From Methylaequor sp045563055 (GTDB lineage: Bacteria > Pseudomonadota > Alphaproteobacteria > Methylaequorales > Methylaequoraceae): DNA of 64,000 nucleotides. The notes below the pieces were generated by a model that worked only from the letters and a program-made list of their open reading frames with translations, was not told the origin of the DNA and did not search any database. Positions 25,621 to 34,876 of this stretch are shown piece by piece. The position numbers and the translations under genes are program-made. Where the stretch lies: the NCBI GenBank assembly GCA_045563055.1, contig JBJKUR010000014.1:1-64000 (forward strand). The letters run 5' to 3'. Within the stretch, counting starts at the first letter, position 1. Every line of letters begins with the position of its first letter.

Positions 25621-26715
25621 TTATAAATTAAATCTTGAAGGAGAAAAAAATTTATCTTTGCTTAAAACTTCTTTATTAAATACATAGTTCGAGATTATAT
25701 CTGCGCTTTTAGGGGCCAACAAAATACCATGCCTGTAATGACCGAAGTTACATAAAATTTTATTATTAAAATCATTTAAGGGTCCAATTATCGGGCTTCC
25801 ATCAATTGTAGTTGGTCTCAAACCAACTTTGATTTTATTTAAGCTCAAATCTTCTAATCTAGGGAATGATTCCCAAATTGAATTTATTAAAAAATAAAGT
25901 TCATCTATTTTAATCTCATGATCAAAACCTTTTTCATCTTCGGTAGCACCAATAGCTAGCTTGCCATTATCTCTTGGAGCAATGTATATATTCCTAAACC
26001 ATAAATTATGAGAAATAGTATTACATTTAGAATTCAATATCAATGAGACCCCCTTGACTGGCCTCAAAGGAATTTTTATTCCAAAAGAGTTTGATATTAT
26101 TTCACTACTCCATGCTCCACAAGCAATGATAATATTATCAAATTTATATGATTTATTTCCAAAAAAAACATTGCCGTCATCAAGTTTTAATTTGTCAATT
26201 TTTTTTCCGATCAAGTATTCTCCGTTCATTGAAATAATTTCTTCAATTAAAAATTTTTTTAATAGTACAGGATTCACTTGATCCTGATTTTTACAAAATA
26301 AAGATGAGTAAACATTAGAGTTTAATGAAGGTTCAATTTTTAGTGTTTGATTTGCAGACAAAAGTTCTGTTTTATATCCAAGATTATCAAAATAGTTTTT
26401 TTTAAATTTCAGTTTTTCATTATCATCCTGATTTAATGCAACCATTAAAGCACCGTTATCTTTGAATTTTATATAAGAATTTATAGGTTCAAGATGGACA
26501 AATTCTTTCCAAGATTTTTTTGACTCAATCATTAAATTAAATAATTCTGATTCCAAAGGTTTAGCCTCAATTAAAGGAGCTAACATTCCAACGGCGGCAT
26601 CAGACGAACTTCCTTTTAAACTGGGTGTGTCGAAGATCTTTACTTTCTTCCCTTTTTTCAACAAATTATAGGCTGTAAAGAGTCCTATAATTCCTGCACC
26701 AATAACTATTATCAT
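25621..26715 (-). CDS. thiO: Glycine oxidase ThiO (FAD-dependent)
   Basis: This 364-residue DAAO-family flavoenzyme has the N-terminal dinucleotide motif IIVIGAGIIGLFTAYNLLKKG, SSSDAAVGMLAPLIEA and the C-terminal KVGLRPTTIDGSPIIGP and NFGHYRHGILLAPKSA. It oxidises glycine to the imine used by ThiG. It is the first gene of thiO-thiS-thiG. The 63 bases between it and msrB are AT-rich, and no THI-box (TPP riboswitch) pattern is visible. Confidence 0.93.
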   Translation of the reverse strand: MIIVIGAGIIGLFTAYNLLKKGKKVKIFDTPSLKGSSSDAAVGMLAPLIEAKPLESELFNLMIESKKSWKEFVHLEPINSYIKFKDNGALMVALNQDDNEKLKFKKNYFDNLGYKTELLSANQTLKIEPSLNSNVYSSLFCKNQDQVNPVLLKKFLIEEIISMNGEYLIGKKIDKLKLDDGNVFFGNKSYKFDNIIIACGAWSSEIISNSFGIKIPLRPVKGVSLILNSKCNTISHNLWFRNIYIAPRDNGKLAIGATEDEKGFDHEIKIDELYFLINSIWESFPRLEDLSLNKIKVGLRPTTIDGSPIIGPLNDFNNKILCNFGHYRHGILLAPKSADIISNYVFNKEVLSKDKFFSPSRFNL

Positions 26716-26778
26716 AAAAAACTTATAAATATTAATATTTTCATTTTAATTTATAATAATATTATTATATGTGAATTA

Positions 26779-27159
26779 ATGAGGAAATCAGAATTAAAAT
26801 CAAAATTGTCTGAGCTGGCGTTTGATGTAACCCAAAATTCAGCAACAGAACCGCCTTTTACTGGTGAATTTTTTAATTTCTTTGAAAAAGGCACTTACAA
26901 GTGCGTTTGTTGTGGTTCAAAATTGTTTAGTTCTGAAGATAAATTTAAATCTTCCAGCGGATGGCCAAGTTTTAGTTCAACTATCAACCAAAATGCTATT
27001 AAGGAAATAAACGATTGCTCATTTGGGATGATTAGAGTAGAAGTGATTTGTTCAAGTTGTAAAGCTCATTTAGGTCACTTATTTGACGATGGGTCAGCAC
27101 CCACTCAATTACGATATTGTATAAACTCTGTTGCATTAAGTTTCGATAAAGATGACTGA
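26779..27159 (+). CDS. msrB: Peptide-methionine (R)-S-oxide reductase
   Basis: This 126-residue enzyme repairs methionine-R-sulfoxide. It has two zinc CxxC pairs (CVCC; CSSC), the SGWPSF substrate motif, GHLFDDG and the catalytic Cys in LRYCINSVAL. The length is typical of cytosolic MsrB. Its stop overlaps the hemA start by 8 bases, so the two are translated together. Confidence 0.96.
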   Translation: MRKSELKSKLSELAFDVTQNSATEPPFTGEFFNFFEKGTYKCVCCGSKLFSSEDKFKSSSGWPSFSSTINQNAIKEINDCSFGMIRVEVICSSCKAHLGHLFDDGSAPTQLRYCINSVALSFDKDD

Positions 27160-28366
27160 TTATTTAAAATACTTCAAAAAAAATCTTGATACCCTTAAAA
27201 TAGAGGGTAACTACAGAGTTTTTGCAGATTTAGAAAAGTTGGCTGGTGATTTTCCTCAAGCTTTAAACTATAAAGATGATTCCGTATCAGAAGTTACAGT
27301 TTGGTGTAGCAACGATTATCTTGGTATGAGCCAAAATAAAATGGTACTTGCTAATATGATGGACGCATTGAAAAAGGTAGGTGCAGGTTCTGGTGGCACA
27401 AGAAATATATCAGGTACAAACCACTATCATGTTCTACTTGAAAGAGAGTTGTGCTATCTTCACCAGAAAGAGTCAGCTCTACTTTTCAACTCAGGCTACC
27501 TTGCGAATCAAGCTACACTCTCAACGCTTGGAAAAAAACTTCCAGATTGTATTTTTTTCTCAGATGAAAAGAATCATGCATCCATGATTCAAGGAATTAA
27601 AAACTCAGGAGCTAGTAAGGTTATCTTTAAACACAATGATCTAGAAAATTTAGAAAAGAACTTAATTAAATACTCCCATCACAAGTATAAAATTATAGCA
27701 TTTGAATCCGTGTACTCAATGGATGGAGATTTTTCTCAAATAAAATCAATATGCTCCCTAGCAAAAAAATATAGTGCACTTACATTTTTAGATGAAGTTC
27801 ATGCTGTTGGAATTTATGGTCAGAGAGGTGCAGGAGTTGCAGAACAACAAGGTGTGATGGATCAGGTTGACATTATTCAGGGAACATTAGCCAAAGCATT
27901 TGGAGTCATTGGTGGATACATATCTGGTAAAAAAGAAACTATAGATTTTATTAGAAGTTTTTCATCAGGCTTTATTTTTACAACATCTTTGCCCCCATGC
28001 ATTGCAGCAGGTGCATATACTTCGATAAGACATTTAAAATTTTCTTCAAAAGAGCGAGAAAATCTTTTTAAAGTAGTAAAAGAAGTAAAAGCACTTTTGA
28101 GAAAAAATAATATCCCTTTTATCGATAATAATAGTCATATTATTCCAGTTATAATTGGGAATCCTATTTTGTGTAAAAAAGCTAGTCAGATTTTATTAGA
28201 TGATTATAACGTTTACGTTCAACCAATAAACTTTCCCACCGTCCCCAAGGGAACGGAGAGGTTAAGAATCACTGCTTCACCTCAACACTCCTCTAAAATG
28301 ATAAAGAAACTTGTTACTGCACTAAGTACAGTTTTTAAAACTCTAAATATAAATAAAGCAGCTTAA
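27152..28366 (+). CDS. hemA: 5-aminolevulinate synthase
   Basis: This 404-residue PLP enzyme condenses glycine with succinyl-CoA, the first step of haem synthesis by the C4 route used by alphaproteobacteria. It has WCSNDYLGMSQN, GSGGTRNISGTNHYH, LDEVHAVGIYG and the PLP lysine K248 in IIQGTLAKAFGVIGGY. The C-terminal NFPTVPKGTERLRITASPQH distinguishes it from AONS/KBL relatives. The gene converges with pdxH, abutting it exactly. Confidence 0.95.
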   Translation: MTDYLKYFKKNLDTLKIEGNYRVFADLEKLAGDFPQALNYKDDSVSEVTVWCSNDYLGMSQNKMVLANMMDALKKVGAGSGGTRNISGTNHYHVLLERELCYLHQKESALLFNSGYLANQATLSTLGKKLPDCIFFSDEKNHASMIQGIKNSGASKVIFKHNDLENLEKNLIKYSHHKYKIIAFESVYSMDGDFSQIKSICSLAKKYSALTFLDEVHAVGIYGQRGAGVAEQQGVMDQVDIIQGTLAKAFGVIGGYISGKKETIDFIRSFSSGFIFTTSLPPCIAAGAYTSIRHLKFSSKERENLFKVVKEVKALLRKNNIPFIDNNSHIIPVIIGNPILCKKASQILLDDYNVYVQPINFPTVPKGTERLRITASPQHSSKMIKKLVTALSTVFKTLNINKAA

Positions 28367-28936
28367 TTAAGGAGAGAGAAGTTTTCTTTCCCAAACTTTT
28401 CTTTTTAATTTATATAATTCTCTTTTATGAAGTCTAAACTCACCTTGTTGCCAAAACTCAAATTCTATGGGTGATATTTTAATTCCAACCCAGTAATCTG
28501 GTCTTGGCACTGCAAAGCCATCAAATTTTTCATTGTAAAATTTTTCTTTCTGGGATAGCTCGTTACCCGAAACAATTTCACTTGATTGATTTGATACCCA
28601 TGCGCCTATTTGACTTTTTCTAGGTCTGGTGGAGAAATATTCATCTGAAATGCTGCTATTAACAATACTCCCCTTTCCCACAACCCTAATTTGTTTATTA
28701 AGTTCCTCCCAATAAAAGCACATTGATATTTTGGGGTTTTGTTTGAAATGTTTTCCTTTGTTACTTGAAAGGTTTGTGAAAAAAACAAAACCATCATCTA
28801 GGATTAATTTTAGCAGAACCATTCTAACATGTGGTTGATCATTATAAGAAGTAGCAAGTGCGAAGGCAGTATGATCAAAAGGATATTTTTTTTTTGCTAA
28901 ATCAAACCAAAGTTTAAATTTTTTAAAAGGATTCAT
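28367..28936 (-). CDS. pdxH: Pyridoxamine 5'-phosphate oxidase
   Basis: This 189-residue FMN enzyme makes PLP from PNP/PMP. Signatures are HVRMVLLKLI, DDGFVFFTNLSSNKGK, CFYWEELNKQIRVVGKG and, at the end, SPIEFEFWQQGEFRLHKR. The N-terminal arm is short compared with E. coli PdxH but starts at a normal position (NPFKKFKLW). It is next to several PLP enzymes (HemA), though on the opposite strand. Confidence 0.94.
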   Translation of the reverse strand: MNPFKKFKLWFDLAKKKYPFDHTAFALATSYNDQPHVRMVLLKLILDDGFVFFTNLSSNKGKHFKQNPKISMCFYWEELNKQIRVVGKGSIVNSSISDEYFSTRPRKSQIGAWVSNQSSEIVSGNELSQKEKFYNEKFDGFAVPRPDYWVGIKISPIEFEFWQQGEFRLHKRELYKLKRKVWERKLLSP

Positions 28937-29010
28937 TCTATCTTTTTTGTTGTAAATATAATATAAGATTATTAAACAATAGCTTAATATTCAATTGGGA
29001 TATAAAAACT

Positions 29011-29823
29011 ATGAATTCAATAATTAATTTAAATGGAAAAAAGGGTGTGATTCTAGGAATAGCCAATGAAAAATCAATTGCATGGGGTATTGCAGAAAAT
29101 TTAAGAAAATTTGGAGCAGATTTAGCATTTTCGTTTGTCAATGAATCCATAAAAAAAAGAGTGATTCCACTTGCTAGTAAATGTGATTCAGACTTGGTAT
29201 TTGAATGCGACGCTTCTTCAGATAAAAGCATTGATAATTTTTTTAAAGAAATCGAAAAAGAATGGGGCACCTTTGATTTTCTAGTTCATTCAATTGCTTT
29301 TTCAGACAAGAATGAATTGAAAGGTGACTATGTTAATACAACTAGATCTAACTTTCTTAACACACTAGATATATCATGTTACTCCTTAACAGCTCTTTGT
29401 CAAAGAGCACAAAACTGCATGAATGAGGGAGGAAAAATTCTAACATTGTCATATCTGGGTGCGGAAAGAGTTATGCCACATTACAATGTTATGGGAGTTG
29501 CAAAAGCCGCTTTGGAAACTAGTGTTAAATATATAGCAGTTGATCTTGGTAAAAAAAATATAAGAGTTAATGCAATTTCAGCCGGTCCAATGAAAACTTT
29601 AGCTGCATCTGGTATTTCTGATTTTAGATATATACTTAAATGGAATGAATATAATTCTCCACTTCAAAGAATAACAAACACAGATGAAGTAGGTAAAAAT
29701 GCAGTTTATCTTTTATCAGATTTATCCTCCGGCGTTACAGGTGAGGTTATACATGTAGATTGTGGATATCACGTAGTTGGAATGAAATCAGTTGATGCAC
29801 CAGATATAACGGTTGAAAAATAA
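29011..29823 (+). CDS. fabI: Enoyl-[acyl-carrier-protein] reductase (NADH)
   Basis: This 270-residue SDR enzyme carries out the last step of each fatty-acid elongation round. It has the FabI-type GIANEKSIAWGIAE nucleotide motif, HSIAFSDK and the Tyr158-x6-Lys165 active site in PHYNVMGVAKAAL. SAGPMKTLAASGISDF follows. The aroC ATG directly follows its TAA, so the two genes form a pair. A 74-base gap to divergent pdxH holds the promoter. Confidence 0.96.
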   Translation: MNSIINLNGKKGVILGIANEKSIAWGIAENLRKFGADLAFSFVNESIKKRVIPLASKCDSDLVFECDASSDKSIDNFFKEIEKEWGTFDFLVHSIAFSDKNELKGDYVNTTRSNFLNTLDISCYSLTALCQRAQNCMNEGGKILTLSYLGAERVMPHYNVMGVAKAALETSVKYIAVDLGKKNIRVNAISAGPMKTLAASGISDFRYILKWNEYNSPLQRITNTDEVGKNAVYLLSDLSSGVTGEVIHVDCGYHVVGMKSVDAPDITVEK

Positions 29824-30894
29824 ATGACAGGTAGTTCAATTGGACAAATTTTTAGAGTTACCACCTGGGGTGAAAGTCATGGTGAAGCAATAGGATGTGT
29901 GATTGAAGGTGTTCCTCCTAAACTATCACTCACTGAAGATTATATTCAAAAATTTCTTGACAGAAGGAAACCTGGCCAATCTAAATTCACAACTCAAAGG
30001 AAAGAGGAAGACAAAGTTAAAATTCTTTCAGGAGTTTTTAAAAAAAAAACCACTGGGACACCAATTTCATTAATAATTTATAATTCCGATCAAAAGTCAA
30101 AAGACTACGAAGATATAAAGAATAAGTTCAGGCCAGGTCACGCAGATTTTACATATCAAATGAAATACGGAATTAGAGATTATAGAGGTGGTGGAAGAGC
30201 TTCTGCCAGAGAAACTGCAATGAGAGTTGCAGCTGGAGCTGTGGCACAAAAAATATTAGGAAAAAAAATTAAGATAAAAGGCGCATTGATACAAATTGGA
30301 AATAAAAGAATCAATAACTCAAACTGGGACTGGGATGAAGTTAATAACAACAACCTTTTCTGTCCAGACTCTAGAACCCTTCCAATATGGGAAAGATATT
30401 TAAGAAAGGTAAGAAAAGAGGGTTCTTCCATTGGAGCTGTGATACAAATTAATGCTACCGGTGTTCAACCAGGTTTGGGAGAACCTATTTTCTCAAAGAT
30501 AGATGCACTAATTGCGCAAGGTATGATGAGTATCCCTGCTGTCAAAGGAGTGGAGATAGGCAACGGATTTAAAAGCGCGGAATTAAGAGGTGAAGAGAAT
30601 GCTGACGAAATTAGATCGAAAAATAAACAAATAATTTTTGAATCAAATAACTCTGGAGGCACTCTGGGAGGAATCACATCAGGACAAGATATAATTGTCA
30701 AATTTGCTGTTAAACCCACAAGTTCAATTCTAAATGAAAGAAAGACAGTGGATTTATCAAAAAAGAATACATCGATTATTACCAAAGGAAGGCATGACCC
30801 TTGTGTGGGGATTAGAGCTGTACCTGTTGGTGAGGCTATGCTTTCTATAATACTAGCTGACTGTTACTTACTTCAAAAAAAAAATAAAATTTAA
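29824..30894 (+). CDS. aroC: Chorismate synthase
   Basis: This 356-residue FMN-dependent enzyme converts EPSP to chorismate. Signatures are TTWGESHGEAIGCVIEGVPP, RRKPGQSKFTTQRKEED, RPGHADFTYQMKYG with DYRGGGRASARETA, GGTLGGITSGQDI and the ending RHDPCVGIRAVPVGEAM. The length is normal. It is directly downstream of fabI and convergent with tlyA. Confidence 0.97.
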   Translation: MTGSSIGQIFRVTTWGESHGEAIGCVIEGVPPKLSLTEDYIQKFLDRRKPGQSKFTTQRKEEDKVKILSGVFKKKTTGTPISLIIYNSDQKSKDYEDIKNKFRPGHADFTYQMKYGIRDYRGGGRASARETAMRVAAGAVAQKILGKKIKIKGALIQIGNKRINNSNWDWDEVNNNNLFCPDSRTLPIWERYLRKVRKEGSSIGAVIQINATGVQPGLGEPIFSKIDALIAQGMMSIPAVKGVEIGNGFKSAELRGEENADEIRSKNKQIIFESNNSGGTLGGITSGQDIIVKFAVKPTSSILNERKTVDLSKKNTSIITKGRHDPCVGIRAVPVGEAMLSIILADCYLLQKKNKI

Positions 30895-30897
30895 TTA

Positions 30898-31662
30898 TTA
30901 ATTATTTATGTAAATAAAAAATTCTTTATTACCCTTTTGCCCAAAAATTGAACTTTGAATTATTCTTGTTGAAATATTTTTGAAATTGATTTTAAACCAA
31001 TTATCAATTTCCTCACACACTCTGCTGTGAATTTTATCATCTTTGATAATACCACCTTTACCAACTTCATTTCTATTGGCTTCAAATTGGGGTTTAATTA
31101 GTGAAAGTATCTGGAATCTATCAGCTAAAAAATTCTTGATTGGCAACATAACTTTTTTTAAAGAAATAAAACTTACGTCACAAACAACTAAATCAATTTT
31201 TTCAGGAATCAAACTAATATTTAAGTCTTTGACATTCGTTCTCTCAAGTAAAACTATATTTCTGGTATTTCGAAGTTTCCAATCAAACTGTCCGTAACCA
31301 ACATCTACTGCATATATCTTTTTAACATTTCTTTTAATTAACACCTCACTAAAACCACCAGTGGAGCAACCTATATCTAAACAAGTTTTATGCCTAACAT
31401 TAATTGCTAACTTCTTAATTGCATTTTCAAGCTTAATGCCTCCTCTTGAAACCCATTCATGCTCATTTTTTTTTAATTTCAAAGTTGTATTAGACTTAAC
31501 AATCTTTCCTGGTTTGTCAATTTTCACATCGTTAACATAGACTTTACCAGAAATAATCATTGCAATGGCTTTATTTCTTGAATCAACAAGATTCAACTCT
31601 TTTAAAACAACGTCTATTCTAGATTTATTTAAAGATTGAGGGATTTTATGTTTTAAAAACAT
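30898..31662 (-). CDS. tlyA: TlyA-family rRNA (cytidine-2'-O)-methyltransferase
   Basis: This 254-residue protein has an N-terminal S4 RNA-binding domain (about 10-70, SRIDVVLKELN, GKVYVNDVKIDKPG). An FtsJ-like Rossmann methyltransferase follows with CLDIGCSTGGFSEVLI, VVCDVSFISLKKV and SLIKPQFEA. TlyA methylates 16S/23S rRNA cytidines in mycobacteria; haemolysin annotations are historical. It abuts ispA, giving the familiar xseB-ispA-tlyA order, though dxs is missing. Confidence 0.92.
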   Translation of the reverse strand: MFLKHKIPQSLNKSRIDVVLKELNLVDSRNKAIAMIISGKVYVNDVKIDKPGKIVKSNTTLKLKKNEHEWVSRGGIKLENAIKKLAINVRHKTCLDIGCSTGGFSEVLIKRNVKKIYAVDVGYGQFDWKLRNTRNIVLLERTNVKDLNISLIPEKIDLVVCDVSFISLKKVMLPIKNFLADRFQILSLIKPQFEANRNEVGKGGIIKDDKIHSRVCEEIDNWFKINFKNISTRIIQSSIFGQKGNKEFFIYINN

Positions 31663-32541
31663 TTATACATTCCTTGAAATCACAAAGTTTGTAAGATCGA
31701 TCACTCTGTCTGCTTTCTTTCCAAAATGTTTTAAAAGTTTAATAGATTCATAAATAAGTTCTTGAGATTTTTTTTTTGCTTTTTGCTTGCCGTAATATGA
31801 AATCAATGTTTGTTTTCCTCTTGAGGAATCTTTATTTACCTTTTTACCTAATTTTTTTTCATCACCTTCAATGTCTAAGAGATCGTCTTTGATTTGAAAA
31901 GCAAGCCCAAGGTTCTGAGCAAACTTTTTAAATAAATCTAAGTCTTCTTTTTCTGCTAAAATAGGTCCAGCTATACAACAAAATTTAAACAGCTCCCCAG
32001 TTTTTAGTTCTTGAAGTATAAGAATCTGTTCTAGTGTAAGTTTTTTCTTTTCTGCATCTAAATCTAACATTTGTCCACCAACCATTCCCAAAGCACCTGA
32101 CGCTTTTGAAAGTTCATTAATTAAATTACATCTAACTTGGGCATTAGTGTGAGTTTCTTTGTCTGATAGGATTTGAAAAGATAATGATTGAAATGCGTCT
32201 CCAACAAGGATTGCAGTAGCATCATCAAATTTTTTATGGCAGGTTATGTGTCCTCTTCTTAAATCGTCGTCATCCATTGCAGGAAGATCGTCGTGAACCA
32301 GAGAATAACAGTGTATAAATTCTATTGCAACTGCAGATCTCATCGCACTATTAATATCCACGCCATAAATTTTAGCTATTTCAATTAAAAAAAGTGGTCT
32401 CAACCTTTTCCCTCCAACTTGAATAGCATAAATCATTGCCTCATAAAGTTTTGAGGAAAACTTATTAGTTGGCACCATTTTTACAAGAAAACTATCAAAC
32501 TTCACTGCAAAATCGGAAATAAATTTTTCAACATTTTGCAT
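31663..32541 (-). CDS. ispA: (2E,6E)-farnesyl diphosphate synthase
   Basis: This 292-residue polyprenyl synthetase has the first Asp-rich motif DDLPAMD (84-90), of the bacterial short-chain FPP type with two inserted residues. It also has GGKRLRPL, DDATAILVGDAF and a second motif QIKDDLLD. It makes FPP for undecaprenyl-PP, quinones and, via CrtE at 42705, carotenoids/retinal. Its start overlaps the xseB stop by one base. Confidence 0.94.
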   Translation of the reverse strand: MQNVEKFISDFAVKFDSFLVKMVPTNKFSSKLYEAMIYAIQVGGKRLRPLFLIEIAKIYGVDINSAMRSAVAIEFIHCYSLVHDDLPAMDDDDLRRGHITCHKKFDDATAILVGDAFQSLSFQILSDKETHTNAQVRCNLINELSKASGALGMVGGQMLDLDAEKKKLTLEQILILQELKTGELFKFCCIAGPILAEKEDLDLFKKFAQNLGLAFQIKDDLLDIEGDEKKLGKKVNKDSSRGKQTLISYYGKQKAKKKSQELIYESIKLLKHFGKKADRVIDLTNFVISRNV

Positions 32542-32777
32542 TACTCTTTGTCTTTATTTTCTTTATTATCTAATACGGTTTTAATCTTCATTTCCGCATC
32601 CTTTAATTTTTTTTCACAAAAATTTTTAAGAAGAACCCCTTGTTCATAATATTTTATCGAATCGTCTAAAGTAACATTTCCATCCTCAAGAAGTTGAGTT
32701 ATTTGCTGAAGTCTCTCAAAGGCATCTTCATAGGAAAGACTGTCAATTTTTTTATCAAGAAGTTTGTTCATTTGCAA
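32541..32777 (-). CDS. xseB: Exodeoxyribonuclease VII small subunit
   Basis: This 78-residue helical subunit matches XseB: LSYEDAFERLQQITQLLEDGNVT-like start (split here by the family boundary), DDSIKYYEQGVLLKNFCEKKLKDAE in the second helix. It partners XseA in degrading single-stranded DNA; xseA is not in the window. It is upstream of ispA as in many proteobacteria. Confidence 0.93.
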   Translation of the reverse strand: MQMNKLLDKKIDSLSYEDAFERLQQITQLLEDGNVTLDDSIKYYEQGVLLKNFCEKKLKDAEMKIKTVLDNKENKDKE

Positions 32778-32788
32778 TTATTTGGTAA

Positions 32789-33022
32789 TTAATATTTTTC
32801 TAACCTAAAATCAATTTCATTACCATCAAGATAATTTTTTTTTAAAATTTTGATACTCACACTTTTAGTTAGATTTTCTATATCTAGGTTTGCTTTTGGG
32901 TCATCTGTCTTAACAAGAATGATATCTCCTTTATTAATTTCTTTAAATATTTTAGATATTTTTAAAACAGGTAGAGGGCATTTTAACCCTAATAAATTTA
33001 ATTTATAAATCTTTTTTTTCAT
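32789..33022 (-). CDS. TusA-family sulfur carrier protein
   Basis: This 77-residue protein has the TusA/SirA fold signature LGLKCPLPVLK with the active Cys of the CPxP motif and a basic/acidic alternating second half. It passes persulfide sulfur, for tRNA thiolation or other sulfur pathways; the exact member cannot be fixed. An in-frame ATG at 33049 would add nine residues (QDFFDEYK). I prefer 33022 from the usual distance to CPxP. No strong Shine-Dalgarno decides it. Confidence 0.85.
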   Translation of the reverse strand: MKKKIYKLNLLGLKCPLPVLKISKIFKEINKGDIILVKTDDPKANLDIENLTKSVSIKILKKNYLDGNEIDFRLEKY

Positions 33023-33116
33023 TTTATATTCATCAAAAAAATCTTGCATTGACAGCAGTTTTAAAATTAGTATAGAAGTTAATTAAATATATTTAAATTA
33101 AATAGTAATTAAGCCA

Positions 33117-34124
33117 ATGTTTTCAAAATTATTAAAAAATTTAACCCATATTTCGAATGCTATCATTTTATGCTTCAGTATTTATTTTTTAATGCCGGTG
33201 TCTTCTCAAGCAAACAACCTTGATGTTATTAGAATCGGTTCACTACAGTATGGGAGTGTTAATTGGGAACTTAAATTAATTAAGGATCTTGAGCTAGACC
33301 TTGAAAACGACTTTAGAATTGAAATAGTCGAACTTGCTAGTAAGAATGCTGCTGCTGTTGCTTTGCAAGGAGGAGCGGTAGATATTATTGTAACTGATTG
33401 GTTTTGGGTATCCAGACAAAGAAATGAGGGTCGTTTATTTTCTTTTGTTCCTCACTCTATGGCTGCAGGAGGATTAATTGTTTCTAAGGATTCTCCAATA
33501 AAAAGTGAAATTGACCTCGAGGGAAAGAAAATTGGGATTGCAGGTGGTCAAGTTGATAAAGGTTGGTTAATTTTTAGAGCTTATTTCAAACAACAGTATG
33601 GAAAAGAATTAAAAGACTTAAGTAGACAGATTTTTGGTGCTCCACCTCTTTTGAATAAAAAAATTGAACAGGATAGTTTTGATGCAATTTTAACTTATTG
33701 GCCCTATCAAGCCAAACTTTTAACAAATGACAATTTCAAAAAAGTGATTAATATTACAGACATATTGACTAAACTAGAATTACCAAAGGGTATTCCGGTT
33801 ATAGGATGGGTTTTCAAAGACGATTGGGCATCTTCTAAAAATAAATTACTTAATAAATTCCTTGCTACATCGAAAAAAACAAAAAAAATCATGTTGGAAT
33901 CAGATGAAATTTGGACAAAAGTTAGACCTTTCATGAATGCTGATGATGATCAACTTTTCCTCAATCTCCGAGATATCTATAGAGAAGGAATTCCATCGAA
34001 AGATTTTACAAGCAAACAAATAGATGGTTCAAAAAAACTATACTCAATTCTAGCAGAAGTTGGTGGCAAAGAATTAGTTGGAAAAGCTGAAAACCTGGCG
34101 CCTGGTACCTTCTGGACAAAATAA
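33117..34124 (+). CDS. ABC transporter substrate-binding protein (NitT/TauT/SsuA type)
   Basis: This 335-residue periplasmic binding protein starts with an extended signal peptide (about 1-32, ending SSQAN). Its fold markers are RIGSLQYGSVNWEL, ALQGGAVDIIVTDWFW, GGLIVSKDSPIKSEIDLEGKK in two parts and IGIAGGQVDKGW. They match the nitrate/taurine/alkanesulfonate-binding cluster. The ligand cannot be read from sequence. The permease gene follows after 2 bases. The 67-base gap upstream, shared with the divergent tusA-like gene, is AT-rich with no clear motif. Confidence 0.88.
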   Translation: MFSKLLKNLTHISNAIILCFSIYFLMPVSSQANNLDVIRIGSLQYGSVNWELKLIKDLELDLENDFRIEIVELASKNAAAVALQGGAVDIIVTDWFWVSRQRNEGRLFSFVPHSMAAGGLIVSKDSPIKSEIDLEGKKIGIAGGQVDKGWLIFRAYFKQQYGKELKDLSRQIFGAPPLLNKKIEQDSFDAILTYWPYQAKLLTNDNFKKVINITDILTKLELPKGIPVIGWVFKDDWASSKNKLLNKFLATSKKTKKIMLESDEIWTKVRPFMNADDDQLFLNLRDIYREGIPSKDFTSKQIDGSKKLYSILAEVGGKELVGKAENLAPGTFWTK

Positions 34125-34126
34125 AA

Positions 34127-34876
34127 ATGGAAAAAACAAATCCAAATGCAATCATAAGGATTGTTTCAATACTTATTTTTTTTGGCATATGGCAGTTATC
34201 CAGCGTCTATGTTGAAATTGACCTATTACCTGGACCTAATGAAGTCATGCAAAAGGTAATTGCTGAGTCAGAAACCAATGAACTTATATTTCATACATCT
34301 ATAACTCTAAAAAGAGTTGTATTATCTTTTATTTTTGCAATGTTGATTGGCACCTTTGTCGGTATTTACATGGGGAGAAATAAGAAACTAAATGTATTTC
34401 TTGATGATTGGTTGATCTTAGGATTAAATGTTCCGGCACTTGTAATCATAATCTTGTGTTATGTTTGGTTCGGTTTAAATGAAGTTGCAGCCATACTGGC
34501 AGTTGCATTAAATAAAATACCAATGGTTGCGGTTATAATGAGAGAAGGAGCAAGATCAATCGATAAAGACTACGTTGATGTAGCAAGATTTTATAAGATT
34601 TCAGGGAAAAAATTTTTTTTTAAGGTTATTTTACCGCAATTATTCCCATATTTATTATCATCAGCTCGCTCAGGTTTATCATTAATTTGGAAGATTGTCT
34701 TAGTTGTGGAACTTTTAGGAAGAAGTAATGGAGTTGGTTTTAAGTTGTTTGGCTTTTTCCAATTTTTTGATATTGCAGGTATTTTGGCATATACACTTGT
34801 TTTTGTTTTATTGATAATACTTGTTGAATTCTTCTTAGTGAGACCGTTTGAAAATAAAATTTCAATGTGGAGATAG
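34127..34876 (+). CDS. ABC transporter permease (NitT/TauT type)
   Basis: This 249-residue inner-membrane protein has about six transmembrane helices and the BPD_transp_1 EAA-like loop (MREGARSIDKDYVDVARFYK, exactly the coupling region). It starts with a helix IIRIVSILIFFGIWQLSS. It forms the channel with the neighbouring binding protein and ATPase. Its last 29 bases overlap the ATPase frame. Confidence 0.9.
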   Translation: MEKTNPNAIIRIVSILIFFGIWQLSSVYVEIDLLPGPNEVMQKVIAESETNELIFHTSITLKRVVLSFIFAMLIGTFVGIYMGRNKKLNVFLDDWLILGLNVPALVIIILCYVWFGLNEVAAILAVALNKIPMVAVIMREGARSIDKDYVDVARFYKISGKKFFFKVILPQLFPYLLSSARSGLSLIWKIVLVVELLGRSNGVGFKLFGFFQFFDIAGILAYTLVFVLLIILVEFFLVRPFENKISMWR

